The notes under the pieces are model-generated. The model saw only the letters and a list, made by a program, of their open reading frames with translations. It was not told the DNA's origin and ran no database searches. From Neptunicoccus cionae (lineage in GTDB: Bacteria > Pseudomonadota > Alphaproteobacteria > Rhodobacterales > Rhodobacteraceae): 64,000 bases of DNA. The DNA is taken from NCBI RefSeq assembly GCF_014643735.1, contig NZ_BMKA01000001.1, positions 310,001 through 374,000 on the forward strand. The letters are read 5' to 3'. Made by a program: the position numbers and the translations under genes. Numbering within the stretch: the first letter of the stretch is position 1; the number at the start of each line of letters is the position of its first letter. Shown here one piece after another: positions 1-9,586 of this stretch.

Positions 1-340
1 TGGTGGTCCCGACAGGACGGATATAGCTGTCAGCACCGTCGGGCAGGGTGTCCTGTGTGAAAGGTTCCAGAACCAGCGTCACAGCGCCGCCGCAGCATTG
101 GCCAAGGGCAGGGCCGAGCGGCATTTTCAGTGCTGTGGGTTCAGTAATCCGGCGCGCATGCTCTACCGCTTGCAGTTCCAGCGCGCCGCCACCGATTGTG
201 CCGCTTTGCCCAGTAGGCCAGACCAGCATCGACGTGCCGGTTTCTCTTGGGGTTGATCCCTGATGACCCACGATCACAATTCGCACCACACGCCCGTGGG
301 TGCCTACGGCCGAGCGCAAGGACGCAAGGTTCAGTCCCAC
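1..340 (-). CDS. xdhC: XdhC, xanthine dehydrogenase accessory protein (partial, N-terminal 113 residues)
   Basis: XdhC carries and sulfurates the molybdenum cofactor before inserting it into xanthine dehydrogenase. It is not part of the final enzyme. Translating the minus strand from a GTG at 340 gives a reading frame open to the window edge. It shows GSTPRETGTSM near residue 30, GTIGGGALE near residue 50 and LGQCCGG near residue 80, all typical of the XdhC/CoxI family. The family is usually near 300 residues, so about two thirds lies outside the window. The GTG overlaps the end of xdhB by 10 bases, indicating translational coupling in an xdhA-xdhB-xdhC operon. The start codon is inferred from this overlap and the conserved N-terminus. 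Confidence 0.88.
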   Translation of the reverse strand, partial: MGLNLASLRSAVGTHGRVVRIVIVGHQGSTPRETGTSMLVWPTGQSGTIGGGALELQAVEHARRITEPTALKMPLGPALGQCCGGAVTLVLEPFTQDTLPDGADSYIRPVGTT

Positions 341-2634
341 GACTGCCCCCTTTGTGCCATGACCGCGCGCAAGACTTCCTCGGCTGTGGCGGGGGCTTGG
401 AGGTCGGGATAGATTGATCCGTCACCACAGGCCGCAACTGCATCTGACAGCGCCAGAAACGCCGAAATCCCGAGCATCAGGGGCGGTTCGCCCACGGCTT
501 TGGATTTGTAGATGGTGTCGCTGACGTTTTCACCTTTGTTCCAGAGCGCGACGTTGAACACATCGGGGCGGTCCGAACAGGCGGGAATTTTATAGGTGCT
601 GGGCGCGTGGGTGCGCAACGCGCCTTTGTCGTCCCAGACCAGTTCTTCGGTCGTCAGCCAGCCCGCGCCCTGCACATAGCCGCCTTCAATCTGGCCAAGA
701 TCAATCACCGGATTAAGGGATTTACCCACATCATGCAGAATATCAGTGCGTAGGATGCGGTTCTCGCCAGTCAGCGTGTCAATCACTACTTCCGTAACTG
801 CTGCGCCATAAGCGAAGTAGAAGAACGGCGTGCCCCGTCCGGCGAAGCGATCCCATTCAATGCCGGGTGTGGCGTAAAAGCCGGTGGAGGACAGGGAAAT
901 CCGGTTCTGGTAAGCCAGAGAGACCACTTCGGTGAAGGGCACAACCTGTGTGCCGATGGTCACGGCGCCGTCTTCAAAGCGGATCTGGTCTTTGGGGGTT
1001 TGCCAGTGTTCGGCGGCAAAATCGCTCAGGCGTTCAACGATTGTATCGCAGGCAGCTTTGACCGCCATACCATTCAAATCCGACCCGCTGGAGGCCGCAG
1101 TGGCCGAGGTGTTGGGCACTTTCCCGGTATCTGTCGCGGTGATTTTTACAGCTGATAAGGGCTGTCCGAACCGGCTGGCCGCGACCTGCGCGACCTTGGT
1201 AAACAGGCCTTGTCCCATCTCTGTGCCGCCGTGGTTCATGTGGATCGAACCGTCGGAGTAGACATGCACCAGCGCGCCCGCCTGATTAAGATGGGTCAGC
1301 GTAAAGCTGATCCCGAATTTCACTGGCGTCATCGCCAGCCCCCGTTTCAGGCGCGGGTTTTCATGGTTGAACCATTTCACTTGCTCGCGCCGTTTGGAAT
1401 ATTCGGCGCCCTCCAGCAGTTCGATGGCAATCTGGTCCATCACATTGTCACGCACTTCCATGTGGTAGGGCGTGGTCTGACCGGCGTTTTGGGACATCGG
1501 TGCATAAAAATTGGCCGTGCGGATATAGGTCGCGTCCACATCCAGCGTATGGGCGATGTGATCGATCACCCGTTCGATCCCGACCACCCCTTGCGGCCCG
1601 CCAAATCCACGGAATGCAGTGTTTGAAACGGTGTTGGTTTTCAGCCGGTGCGACACGATCCGGGCATTGGGCAGGTGATAGGCGTTATCCGCGTGCAACA
1701 TGGCGCGGTCCGCCACCGGCAGCGACAGGTCCTGCGCCCAGCCACAACGGCAGTATTGGGTGAATTCCACCCCTTCGATCTGGCCCGCACCGTTAAAGCC
1801 TACGGTATAATCGATGCGGAACTCATGCCGTTTGCCTGTCACGACCATATCGTCGTCGCGGTCATAGCGCATTTTTGCGGGGCGTCCGGTTTTTGCCGCG
1901 ACAACTGCCGTGGCGCAGGCCAGTGCGTTGCCCTGACTTTCCTTACCGCCAAAACCGCCGCCCATGCGCCGGATTTCCACACGCACCGCGTGGAACGGTA
2001 CGTCTAGCGCAGCTGCCACTTTGTGCTGGATCTCGCTCGGGTGTTGGGTGGAGGAATGCACCACCATATCGCCGTTGTCCTGCGGCAGGCTCAGGGCAGC
2101 CTGTCCCTCTAGGTAGAAGTGTTCCTGCCCGCCGATTTCAATAGAACCGGTGATCTTGTGTTCCGCCTGTTCAATCGCAGCATCGGGATCGCCTTTCAGA
2201 AATTGCAAAGGCTCCTCAAACTTGGTGCCTGCTTTGATCGCGTCGTCAATGCTCAGGATTGCGGGTTTCTCGGCGCAGTTGATCTTGCCCAGACGGGCCG
2301 CCTTGCGTGCGGCCAAATGGGATGTCGCCACCACCAGAAACAGCGGCTGGCCGAGGAAATGGATCGTGTCCGTCGCCAACAACGGTTCATCGTGGTTGGA
2401 CGGGGACACATCGTTGTCGCCGGGCAGATCAGCGGCTGTCAGCACATCGATTACACCCTCAGCGGCGCGCACTGCATCAAGGTCCATCGAGAGCAAGTCG
2501 CCGTGGGCGACCTCGCTTAGGCCAAAGGCCAGATGCAGGCAGTTCGCAGGCGTTGGAATGTCGTCAACATAATGGGCGGCACCGGTGACATGCAGGTTGC
2601 CCGCATCATGGGGATTGGGTTTTGCAACGCTCAT
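331..2634 (-). CDS. xdhB: Xanthine dehydrogenase, molybdopterin-binding subunit
   Basis: The large subunit of cytoplasmic xanthine dehydrogenase holds the molybdenum cofactor and oxidises hypoxanthine and xanthine to urate in purine breakdown. The 767-residue length fits bacterial XdhB. Visible family motifs include GGGFGGKE near residue 225, FRGFGGPQG near 345, GTEMGQGL near 470, and AVGEPPLML close to the C-terminus, whose Glu matches the catalytic base of known enzymes. The start ATG overlaps the xdhA stop by four bases (ATGA) and the end overlaps xdhC, so the three genes are one translationally coupled unit. No truncation or missing key residue was seen. Confidence 0.95.
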   Translation of the reverse strand: MSVAKPNPHDAGNLHVTGAAHYVDDIPTPANCLHLAFGLSEVAHGDLLSMDLDAVRAAEGVIDVLTAADLPGDNDVSPSNHDEPLLATDTIHFLGQPLFLVVATSHLAARKAARLGKINCAEKPAILSIDDAIKAGTKFEEPLQFLKGDPDAAIEQAEHKITGSIEIGGQEHFYLEGQAALSLPQDNGDMVVHSSTQHPSEIQHKVAAALDVPFHAVRVEIRRMGGGFGGKESQGNALACATAVVAAKTGRPAKMRYDRDDDMVVTGKRHEFRIDYTVGFNGAGQIEGVEFTQYCRCGWAQDLSLPVADRAMLHADNAYHLPNARIVSHRLKTNTVSNTAFRGFGGPQGVVGIERVIDHIAHTLDVDATYIRTANFYAPMSQNAGQTTPYHMEVRDNVMDQIAIELLEGAEYSKRREQVKWFNHENPRLKRGLAMTPVKFGISFTLTHLNQAGALVHVYSDGSIHMNHGGTEMGQGLFTKVAQVAASRFGQPLSAVKITATDTGKVPNTSATAASSGSDLNGMAVKAACDTIVERLSDFAAEHWQTPKDQIRFEDGAVTIGTQVVPFTEVVSLAYQNRISLSSTGFYATPGIEWDRFAGRGTPFFYFAYGAAVTEVVIDTLTGENRILRTDILHDVGKSLNPVIDLGQIEGGYVQGAGWLTTEELVWDDKGALRTHAPSTYKIPACSDRPDVFNVALWNKGENVSDTIYKSKAVGEPPLMLGISAFLALSDAVAACGDGSIYPDLQAPATAEEVLRAVMAQRGQSWD

Positions 2635-4013
2635 GCCGAAACCTCCAGAACCGATGTGGCAAGTCCGTTGTCTTCGTCAAAGTAACGCTGCAACAGATTT
2701 TTCGCGGTGGTGGCGCGATATTCCGCAGAGGCCCGCATATCGCTGATCGGTTGATAGTCCTGCGCGAATTTCTTCATCGCTTTGGTCACAGTGCCTTGGG
2801 TCCACGGCCTGCCGATCAGGGCGTCCTCAACGGCTTTGGCCCGTTTCGGGGTGGCGGCCATTCCGCCAAAGGCGATCCGTGCGGTGGCCACCTTGCCATC
2901 AGTCACGGTGATGTTGAAGCAGCCACACAGCGCAGAAATATCCTGATCAAAGCGTTTGGAAATCTTATAGCATTTCAGCCCGCTCGGGTTGTTGGGGATG
3001 GTGATGCCACAGATAAATTCCGCGGGTTGGCGATCCTGTTTGCCGTAGTCGATGAAGAAATCTTCGATCGGAATGTCGCGAAAATCATCGCCCTTGCGCA
3101 GATGGACCCGTGCGTTCAGCGCGATCAGGGCAGGGGGGCCGTCCCCGATGGGCGAGCCATTGGCCACATTCCCCCCGATGGTGGCAGCATTGCGCACCTG
3201 ATTGGACCCATAGCGACGGATCAACTCGGCAAAACTGGGGTAGCGTTCAGCCACTGCTGCGCGCAGGGTGTTCAGCGTCACAGCCGCACCGATGGCGATG
3301 CCGTTGTCGTTTTCCTCAACCCCGAGCAGGTCTTCGATCTGACCGACAAAAGCGACAGGGGTGATGTCGCGCAGGTCCTTGTTCACCCAAAGCCCCACAT
3401 CCGTTGCCCCACCCACCAGCGTGGCGTCGGGGTGTTCCAGATACCAGTCGGCCAGCTCGTCCGAGGTGCGCGGCACAAAGGCGTCTCCCGATTGCAGGGT
3501 TTTCAGCAATTCCGCGGGCGTGGCGGCGTCCTGTTGCAACCACTCCGGCTTGGCGGCCCGTTCCGAGACTTCGGCAGCGCGGATGATCGGGGCGTAGCCC
3601 GTGCAACGGCACAGGTTGCCCGCCAGCAGATCGTCGTGATCGGTCTCGCCGTTCTGGTGGGCCGTTGCCATCGACATAATAAATCCCGGCGTACAATACC
3701 CGCATTGCGATCCGTGCAAATCGACCATGTTCTTTTGAACCGGATGCATTTCCCCGTCCGGTCCGCGCAGCCCTTCAACTGTGCGAATGGATTTGCCGTG
3801 CAACTGGGGCAGGAACAGGATGCAGGCGTTCAGCGCCCTTGCGCCATTTTCGTCCGTCACCATCACCGTACAAGCGCCGCAATCGCCTTCGTTGCAGCCT
3901 TCCTTTGTACCGCTCAGCCCGCGGGATTCACGCAGATACTCTAGAAGGGTGCGGGTAGGTTGGGCCTGATCCAGCTGGACCGGTGTTCCGTTCAAAAGAA
4001 ATTCGACCTTCAT
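2631..4013 (-). CDS. xdhA: Xanthine dehydrogenase, small subunit (2Fe-2S and FAD)
   Basis: This subunit passes electrons from the molybdenum site through two 2Fe-2S clusters to FAD and on to NAD. Cys40, Cys45, Cys48 and Cys64 match the plant-ferredoxin-type cluster. Cys104, Cys107, Cys135 and Cys137 match the second cluster. The FAD-binding domain follows from about residue 185, with GGATDVGLW and a later NAATIGGN segment, and then the CO-dehydrogenase-flavoprotein C-terminal domain. I chose the ATG at 4013 (protein begins MKVEFLLNG) because family members start here; an upstream ATG at 4076 would add 21 unconserved residues. It is the first gene of xdhABC. Confidence 0.94.
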   Translation of the reverse strand: MKVEFLLNGTPVQLDQAQPTRTLLEYLRESRGLSGTKEGCNEGDCGACTVMVTDENGARALNACILFLPQLHGKSIRTVEGLRGPDGEMHPVQKNMVDLHGSQCGYCTPGFIMSMATAHQNGETDHDDLLAGNLCRCTGYAPIIRAAEVSERAAKPEWLQQDAATPAELLKTLQSGDAFVPRTSDELADWYLEHPDATLVGGATDVGLWVNKDLRDITPVAFVGQIEDLLGVEENDNGIAIGAAVTLNTLRAAVAERYPSFAELIRRYGSNQVRNAATIGGNVANGSPIGDGPPALIALNARVHLRKGDDFRDIPIEDFFIDYGKQDRQPAEFICGITIPNNPSGLKCYKISKRFDQDISALCGCFNITVTDGKVATARIAFGGMAATPKRAKAVEDALIGRPWTQGTVTKAMKKFAQDYQPISDMRASAEYRATTAKNLLQRYFDEDNGLATSVLEVSA

Positions 4014-4287
4014 GTTGAAATTTCGCTCGCCTCTCTGTTGCGGGCACCAGCCGTTTTGCTCGGTGCCATAAATCACTGGTGCAACTTCTTATACCAGCAG
4101 AACAACTCTCCCTTAACATAGCAAGATTTTTCTTGCCGGAGTGTCTGTGATGCCGGTGGGTTACATCATTCAAACTGCGCAATTAAACAGTTTATCAAAG
4201 GTTTGCGAGTGATTTTCTACGAAACGTTGAAAGTCTGTCAGGCTTTCGATGTCGAAACTCACTCTGCGAATGGGCTGAGCGGAGGCG
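4014..4287. other. Non-coding stretch upstream of xdhA
   Basis: This 274-base gap lies between the sulfotransferase-like gene (its 3' end) and xdhA. It should hold the xdhABC promoter. Apart from the palindrome at 4121-4136 and a purine-rich possible ribosome site about 12-20 bases before the xdhA ATG, I see no gene and no clear terminator. Confidence 0.6.
4121..4136. promoter_or_regulatory. 16-bp palindrome upstream of xdhABC (possible operator)
   Basis: The sequence is GCAAGA, four T, TCTTGC: a perfect 6-bp inverted repeat with a 4-base centre, about 110 bases before the xdhA start. On the minus strand it is followed by a TATGTTAAG segment that could be a -10 element. A transcription factor site for purine catabolism control is an inference; the repeat itself is seen directly. 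Confidence 0.4.
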
Positions 4288-5070
4288 CTATATAACAGTC
4301 CGGTAATCGAGCGCGGCCATCACATCGCCGTCTACCTTGCGGTAGATAAATTCCAGATCGCGCTTTTTGTAATCCGCCTTCAGCTTGTGGTATTTGTAGC
4401 GCCGCGCATAATCCTCAAACCGCAGATTGTCCGATGCTTTGATAGAGCGGCGGATGTTGGTGTAACCGTTCGATGTCGCCGGAATATATTCCGCGATCCG
4501 GTTCAGGGTATCGTTAAAATCCGACAGCAGATCCTCATAGCGGATATGGATCACGTTTTCGGCGGTCTCCATCAGATCCACATAGCCACGCATTTTGCGG
4601 TTCCACAACTCTATCGGGCTTTCGAGCGGTTTATCCCCCAGATTGTCCCGCTCTGACAGGGGCCACGGCGTGGTTAGGAACTGATCAAACCCCATGTCGT
4701 CGTGTGTCCACAACGGGTTTTCGGGTCGATTGTGCAGGGAGGACAGGAAGAAAACGGGGTGTTTGGTGATCAGCAGGAACAAGGTGTCCTGCGCATGGGG
4801 CGCAGCGCGGATCACGTCCACAGGCGGGGCCGCGTGTTTCAACCCGAAATCGGAGTAGAGAATCCGTTCGTGGTATTTATCCTGCAAGCGGTTTGCCTCG
4901 GCAGGGCGCAGTTTGGGTTTATACTGCTGCAACACCAGCCGCATCACCCGTTTGTCCACACCAAAATCCCCGCGCAACAGATCGGTAGCGAAGTTCTTGT
5001 TCACCAGTTTGGACAGATAGGTGGCGCCGGTATTCCGCTCGCCATAGATCTTGGTAAATAGACAGGTCAT
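4288..5070 (-). CDS. Sulfotransferase-like protein
   Basis: The 260-residue protein begins MTCLFTKIYGERNTGATYL. The ERNTGATYL segment resembles the phosphosulfate-binding loop of PAPS-dependent sulfotransferases, and a later TKHPVFFLSSL segment sits where the 3'-phosphate site is expected. Such enzymes transfer sulfate from PAPS to sugars or other acceptors; the acceptor here is unknown. The frame is open to 5163, which would overlap the divergent dnaE start, so the internal ATG at 5070, where the conserved region begins, is preferred. The loop is looser than in the two sulfotransferases at 37.8-39.3 kb, so this is the least certain of the three. Confidence 0.7.
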   Translation of the reverse strand: MTCLFTKIYGERNTGATYLSKLVNKNFATDLLRGDFGVDKRVMRLVLQQYKPKLRPAEANRLQDKYHERILYSDFGLKHAAPPVDVIRAAPHAQDTLFLLITKHPVFFLSSLHNRPENPLWTHDDMGFDQFLTTPWPLSERDNLGDKPLESPIELWNRKMRGYVDLMETAENVIHIRYEDLLSDFNDTLNRIAEYIPATSNGYTNIRRSIKASDNLRFEDYARRYKYHKLKADYKKRDLEFIYRKVDGDVMAALDYRTVI

Positions 5071-5153
5071 CGGCTGCTCGGGTCTTGTTCTTTTTTGCTT
5101 GGGACATTGTGCTACGGCTTTCGCCCCTTTGCAAGCTGCGATAGATTGACTGG

Positions 5154-8100
5154 ATGAGCACATCCCCCCGATTCATTCACCTTCGCCTCCATTCCGCCTA
5201 CTCTTTACTGGAGGGGGCGATACAGGTTAAGAAACTGCCTGATATGTGCGCCAAAGCCGGTATGCCGGCGGTGGCTGTCACCGACAGCGGCAACCTGTTT
5301 TCCGCGCTCGAGTTTTCCGAAACGGCGGCCAAGGCGGGTATCCAGCCGATTGTAGGCTGCCAGATGGATTTGGCCTATGCCGCAGCGGCGCAACTGGGCG
5401 GTAAGACACCCGCGCCCCGACCCATTGTCCTGCTGGCACAGAATGAAGCGGGCTATCTCAACCTGATGAAGCTGAATTCCTGTGCGTTTCTGGAAAGCGG
5501 CGATCAATTGCCTCACATCACGCTCGACGAACTGACCCGCCATTCAGAAGGGTTGATCTGTCTGACAGGCGGATCGCTTGGCCCTGTGGGTCAACTGGTG
5601 CAGGACGCACAGGTGGAGGCAGCCAAGGCGCTGCTGACCCGCATGGCCGAGATGTTCCCGAACCGTCTTTATGTTGAACTGCAACGCCACCCAGAAAACG
5701 GCGCCAAAGGCACTGTGGCAGAACGGGCAACCGAGCCGTTCTTCGTGCAGACCGCCTATGCGATGGACCTGCCGCTTGTGGCGACCAATGACGTCTATTT
5801 TCCAAAGACCGAAATGTATGATGCTCATGACGCGCTGATCTGTATCGCGGACGGGGCCTATGTGGACCAGCAGGAACCCCGCCGTCGTTTGACGCCGGAG
5901 CATTATTTCAAGACGCCCGCGCAAATGGCCGAGCTGTTTTCTGATGTGCCAGAGGCGATTGAGAACACACTCGAGATCGCCAAACGCTGCGGCTTTCGCG
6001 CCACCACACGTGACCCGATCCTGCCGAAATTTGCCGACGACGAGGTGGTCGAGTTGCGCCGTCAGGCCAATGAAGGCTTGCAAGCCCGTCTTGCCGTAAT
6101 CCCCCATGCCGCCAGCGTTGAGGACTATCAAAAGCGGCTCGACTTTGAACTCGACATTATTGAGGGCATGGGATTTCCAGGCTACTTTCTGATCGTTGCG
6201 GATTTTATTAAATGGGCCAAAGACAATAACATTCCCGTGGGTCCGGGGCGGGGGTCCGGTGCGGGTAGCCTTGTGGCTTATGCGCTGACGGTGACGGATC
6301 TCGACCCGCTGCGATACTCGCTGCTGTTTGAGCGGTTCCTGAACCCCGAACGTGTGTCCATGCCCGACTTTGACATCGACTTTTGCATGGATCGCCGCGA
6401 AGAGGTGATCCGCTATGTGCAGCAGAAATACGGTCGTGACAAAGTGGGCCAGATCATCACATTCGGTGCGCTTCTGTCCAAAGCAGCCGTGCGCGACATC
6501 GGGCGTGTGTTGCAGATGCCTTACGGGCAGGTGGACCGGCTGTCCAAACTGATCCCCGTGGAAGGCGTGAAGCCTGTCTCCATCGAAAAGGCGCTGGCGG
6601 ATGAACCCCGCTTGCGCGAAGAGGCCAAGGCCGAACAGGTCGTAGACCGAATGCTGACCTATGCCCAGCAAGTCGAGGGGCTGTTGCGCAACGCATCTAC
6701 CCACGCGGCGGGTGTGGTGATCGGGGATCGACCGCTCGACGAACTGGTGCCGCTCTATCAAGACCCGAGATCCGACATGCCCGCTACCCAGTTCAACATG
6801 AAATGGGTGGAGCAGGCCGGTCTGGTCAAATTCGACTTTCTGGGTCTGAAAACCCTGACCGTGATCCAGAACGCGATGGACCTGATCGAAGGGCAGGGCC
6901 GCCCCTTGCACATCGGGCCGGATGGCACGCAGCTTTATGAACCCGCTGATGGGGCCGAGGGTGACATCGGGGCGATCCCGCTGGACGATGAACGGACCTA
7001 TAAGCTTTATGCAGATGCGCGTACGGTCGCGGTGTTTCAGGTGGAATCGAGCGGCATGATGGATGCGCTGCGGCGCATGAAACCGGACTGTATCGAAGAC
7101 ATCATCGCGCTTGTGGCGCTCTACCGTCCCGGCCCGATGGAAAACATCCCGAAGTTCTGTGAGGTTAAAAACGGCATCTCGGAACGGGACAAACTGCACC
7201 CGTCGATAGACCATATCCTTGACGAAACCCAAGGCATCATCGTCTATCAGGAACAGGTGATGCAGATCGCGCAGGAAATGGCGGGATATTCCCTTGGCGG
7301 CGCGGATTTGTTGCGCCGTGCGATGGGTAAAAAAATTCAGGAAGCGATGGACGCAGAGCGGCCGAAGTTCCTCGAAGGCTCGGCCAAAAATGGTGTGGAC
7401 AAGAAGAAAGCGATGGAGGTCTGGAACCTTCTGGATAAATTCGCCAACTACGGGTTCAACAAATCCCACGCGGCGGCCTATGCGGTGGTGTCCTACCAGA
7501 CCGGCTGGCTGAAGGCGAACCATCCGGTAGAGTTTATGGCTGCAGTCATGAACTGCGATATCCACCTGACCGACAAGCTCGGCGTGTTTATCGAGGAAAC
7601 CAAGCGCCGTCTGAAAATCGACGTGGTGCCCCCCTGTGTGAACCAGTCGCTGGCGACATTTTCCGTGTCCGAAGGTAAGATCCACTATGCGCTGGGCGCG
7701 TTGAAAAACGTTGGCGGGGAGGCGATGAAACTGATCGTTGACGCGCGGCTGGCGGACGGTCCGTTTCAGGATCTCTTCGATCTGGCACGGCGGGTTGATC
7801 TGAAACGGGTCGGTAAACGTCCGATGGAAATGCTGGCCCGTTCGGGCGCGTTTGATCAACTGGATGCAAACCGGCGTAAATGCCTTGAAAGCGTGGACGC
7901 GCTGGTGGCCTATTCCGCCTCCACCCATGAACAAAAGAACAGCGCGCAGGGTGGCTTGTTTGGTGACAGCGGCGAAGACCTGCCTGCGCCGCGCCTGCCC
8001 ATGCCCGAAGACTGGCTGCCAACCGAACGTCTGGCGCAGGAACATCAGGCGGTGGGCTTTTATCTGTCGGGGCATCCGCTCGATGATTACCTAGGTCCGC

Positions 8101-8663
8101 TGAAACGCAAAAACGTCCTGACCCTTGCGGAACTGGAACAAAAGGCGCGGGGCGGTGCAGTTGCCGCAAAAATCGCCGGATCAATTTCGGGCAAACAGGA
8201 ACGGAAATCCGCACGGGGCAACCGCTTTGCCTTTGTGCAATGCTCCGATCCCACCGGCCTTTATGAAGTAACGGTATTTTCCGACACGCTGGAAAAATTC
8301 CGCGACATGCTGATGCCGGGCGAAAACGTGGTGCTGACGGTTGAGGCGACGATGGAGGCGGACCAGCTTAAACTGCTGTGCCGTGGCGCGCAGGCGGTGG
8401 ATGCGGCGGTGGCCGATGCGGCGTCTATGGGGCTGAAGGTCTATATCGGGGAAGAGGCCGCCATCGGCTCGGTCGCGACCCGACTGGAAGAAGCCAGTAA
8501 GGGCGGCAATCCGCGCAGCCGCGGTCCGGTGCATCTGGTGCTGATGCACCCCGAACTCCCCGGCGAGGTGGAAATCGCACTGAAACAGGAATACGTCCTT
8601 AACCCGCAAATCAAAGGCGCGCTAAAACACGTCCCCGGCGTGCAACTGGTCGAAGAATTCTAA
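5154..8663 (+). CDS. dnaE: DNA polymerase III alpha subunit
   Basis: This is the replicative DNA polymerase catalytic subunit, 1169 residues against about 1160 in E. coli. The N-terminal PHP domain starts FIHLRLHSAYSLLEG. The polymerase palm contains GPGRGSGAGS near residue 365 and PDFDIDFC near residue 404, whose aspartates bind catalytic metal. The finger region contains NKSHAAAYA near residue 770. A helix-hairpin-helix region, an OB-fold and a C-terminal tau-binding region follow. The gene is divergent from the sulfotransferase-like gene and stands alone. A long antisense reading frame (5544-8075) is a shadow of this gene's codon bias. Confidence 0.97.
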   Translation: MSTSPRFIHLRLHSAYSLLEGAIQVKKLPDMCAKAGMPAVAVTDSGNLFSALEFSETAAKAGIQPIVGCQMDLAYAAAAQLGGKTPAPRPIVLLAQNEAGYLNLMKLNSCAFLESGDQLPHITLDELTRHSEGLICLTGGSLGPVGQLVQDAQVEAAKALLTRMAEMFPNRLYVELQRHPENGAKGTVAERATEPFFVQTAYAMDLPLVATNDVYFPKTEMYDAHDALICIADGAYVDQQEPRRRLTPEHYFKTPAQMAELFSDVPEAIENTLEIAKRCGFRATTRDPILPKFADDEVVELRRQANEGLQARLAVIPHAASVEDYQKRLDFELDIIEGMGFPGYFLIVADFIKWAKDNNIPVGPGRGSGAGSLVAYALTVTDLDPLRYSLLFERFLNPERVSMPDFDIDFCMDRREEVIRYVQQKYGRDKVGQIITFGALLSKAAVRDIGRVLQMPYGQVDRLSKLIPVEGVKPVSIEKALADEPRLREEAKAEQVVDRMLTYAQQVEGLLRNASTHAAGVVIGDRPLDELVPLYQDPRSDMPATQFNMKWVEQAGLVKFDFLGLKTLTVIQNAMDLIEGQGRPLHIGPDGTQLYEPADGAEGDIGAIPLDDERTYKLYADARTVAVFQVESSGMMDALRRMKPDCIEDIIALVALYRPGPMENIPKFCEVKNGISERDKLHPSIDHILDETQGIIVYQEQVMQIAQEMAGYSLGGADLLRRAMGKKIQEAMDAERPKFLEGSAKNGVDKKKAMEVWNLLDKFANYGFNKSHAAAYAVVSYQTGWLKANHPVEFMAAVMNCDIHLTDKLGVFIEETKRRLKIDVVPPCVNQSLATFSVSEGKIHYALGALKNVGGEAMKLIVDARLADGPFQDLFDLARRVDLKRVGKRPMEMLARSGAFDQLDANRRKCLESVDALVAYSASTHEQKNSAQGGLFGDSGEDLPAPRLPMPEDWLPTERLAQEHQAVGFYLSGHPLDDYLGPLKRKNVLTLAELEQKARGGAVAAKIAGSISGKQERKSARGNRFAFVQCSDPTGLYEVTVFSDTLEKFRDMLMPGENVVLTVEATMEADQLKLLCRGAQAVDAAVADAASMGLKVYIGEEAAIGSVATRLEEASKGGNPRSRGPVHLVLMHPELPGEVEIALKQEYVLNPQIKGALKHVPGVQLVEEF

Positions 8664-8665
8664 AC

Positions 8666-8699
8666 GGGGAACATCAGGCCACAGGCTTCAATGTTCCCC
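8666..8699. terminator. Convergent terminator between dnaE and phhA
   Basis: A perfect 9-bp inverted repeat, GGGGAACAT and ATGTTCCCC, encloses a 16-base loop that itself contains a small GCC/GGC pair. It starts two bases after the dnaE stop and lies before the 3' end of the converging phhA. There is no T-run, so it may act in both directions or as an mRNA end stabiliser. Confidence 0.6.
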
Positions 8700-8717
8700 A
8701 AATACTCAAAACCCGCC

Positions 8718-9491
8718 CTAAGCCGCCTTCTCAAACAGCGCCGGTAAATCCCCCTGCGCTTTGGCCGTGTCGATTGCTTCTTTCAGATCGGTTTCCAGCA
8801 GTTTGGGCAAATCCTCAAAGCTGTCGATCACGAAATACTGCGGTTGCACGATATCGATCCGGTAGGGCGTGCGCAGCATGGTCGTCAAATCTGCCGGTGT
8901 GTAAACCGCATTGCCCGAACAGGCGAAATCCGCCTCGGACGGAGAGCTCGCAACACCCGCACCATAGCCGCGCAGCCCGTCCGGCGTGTTGATCATGCCA
9001 AATTCAATGGTGAACCAGAACAGACGGAACAGGTGCCAGCGATAGCCTTTGCCAAGCTCTACTGCGATCTTGCCGAAAGCCTCGATAAAGTCGGTGTAGG
9101 CCTGATTGGTCAGCAGCGGGCAATGGCCGAACACCTCGTGAAACAGGTCCGGTTCTTCGATATAGTCCATATCCTCACGGCGGCGCAGGAAGGTGGCTAC
9201 GGGGAATTTGCGATCGGCGAGCAGGGTGTAAAACTGGCTCGGCGGGATGATGGCGGGAACGCCTTCAACGCCAAAATCGGTCAGTTCCCCCAGCCGTTTG
9301 TCCACATCACGCAGTTGCGGCACCGCTTTGGCCTTCAACCCAAGCAGGTCTACCCCATCCAGATACTCCGGACAAATCCGCCCCTTCAAAAACGCGATCT
9401 GGCGGTCGAATAATTCACCCCAAACAGCGTGCTCGTCTGTGGTGTAATCATAGTAACCGGTTTCGTCAGGGTATTTCGAAGCATAGGCCAT
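8718..9491 (-). CDS. phhA: Phenylalanine 4-monooxygenase
   Basis: This pterin-dependent, non-haem iron enzyme hydroxylates phenylalanine to tyrosine in the cytoplasm. The 257-residue length is that of bacterial single-domain forms, which lack the animal regulatory domain. The iron ligands can be read: His118 and His123 in FHEVFGHCP, and Glu163 in FTIEFGM. A good ribosome site (AAGGAGA) lies 6-8 bases before the ATG. It is divergent from an Lrp-family regulator across 109 bases, an arrangement that suggests the regulator controls it. No pterin dehydratase (phhB) is adjacent. Confidence 0.95.
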   Translation of the reverse strand: MAYASKYPDETGYYDYTTDEHAVWGELFDRQIAFLKGRICPEYLDGVDLLGLKAKAVPQLRDVDKRLGELTDFGVEGVPAIIPPSQFYTLLADRKFPVATFLRRREDMDYIEEPDLFHEVFGHCPLLTNQAYTDFIEAFGKIAVELGKGYRWHLFRLFWFTIEFGMINTPDGLRGYGAGVASSPSEADFACSGNAVYTPADLTTMLRTPYRIDIVQPQYFVIDSFEDLPKLLETDLKEAIDTAKAQGDLPALFEKAA

Positions 9492-9529
9492 AGGTGTCTC
9501 CTTGTTTCGCCCAGTTTAGGCCCGCTCTG

Positions 9530-9586
9530 TTGGAAAAACTTGTCACAGATTGGCGGGATCGTTAGGGTTTTGGTAAGATTTTCCGA
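9530..9586. promoter_or_regulatory. Paired inverted motif in the phhA-lrp divergent region
   Basis: TTGGAAAAACTT (9530-9541) and the reverse complement of 9575-9586 (TCGGAAAATCTT) agree at 9 of 12 positions. They face each other with centres 45 bases apart, between phhA and the Lrp-type gene. Paired A/T-core sites are usual for Lrp/AsnC octamers. Assignment to the adjacent regulator is inference. Confidence 0.4.

Noticed and set aside
2622-3944. A 440-codon plus-strand open frame over xdhA
   Set aside because: xdhA carries all its iron-sulfur cysteines on the minus strand; the plus frame has no known domain.
5544-8075. An 843-codon open frame antisense to dnaE
   Set aside because: It mirrors the codon bias of dnaE, has no ribosome site and no family motif; dnaE has clear motifs in the other strand.
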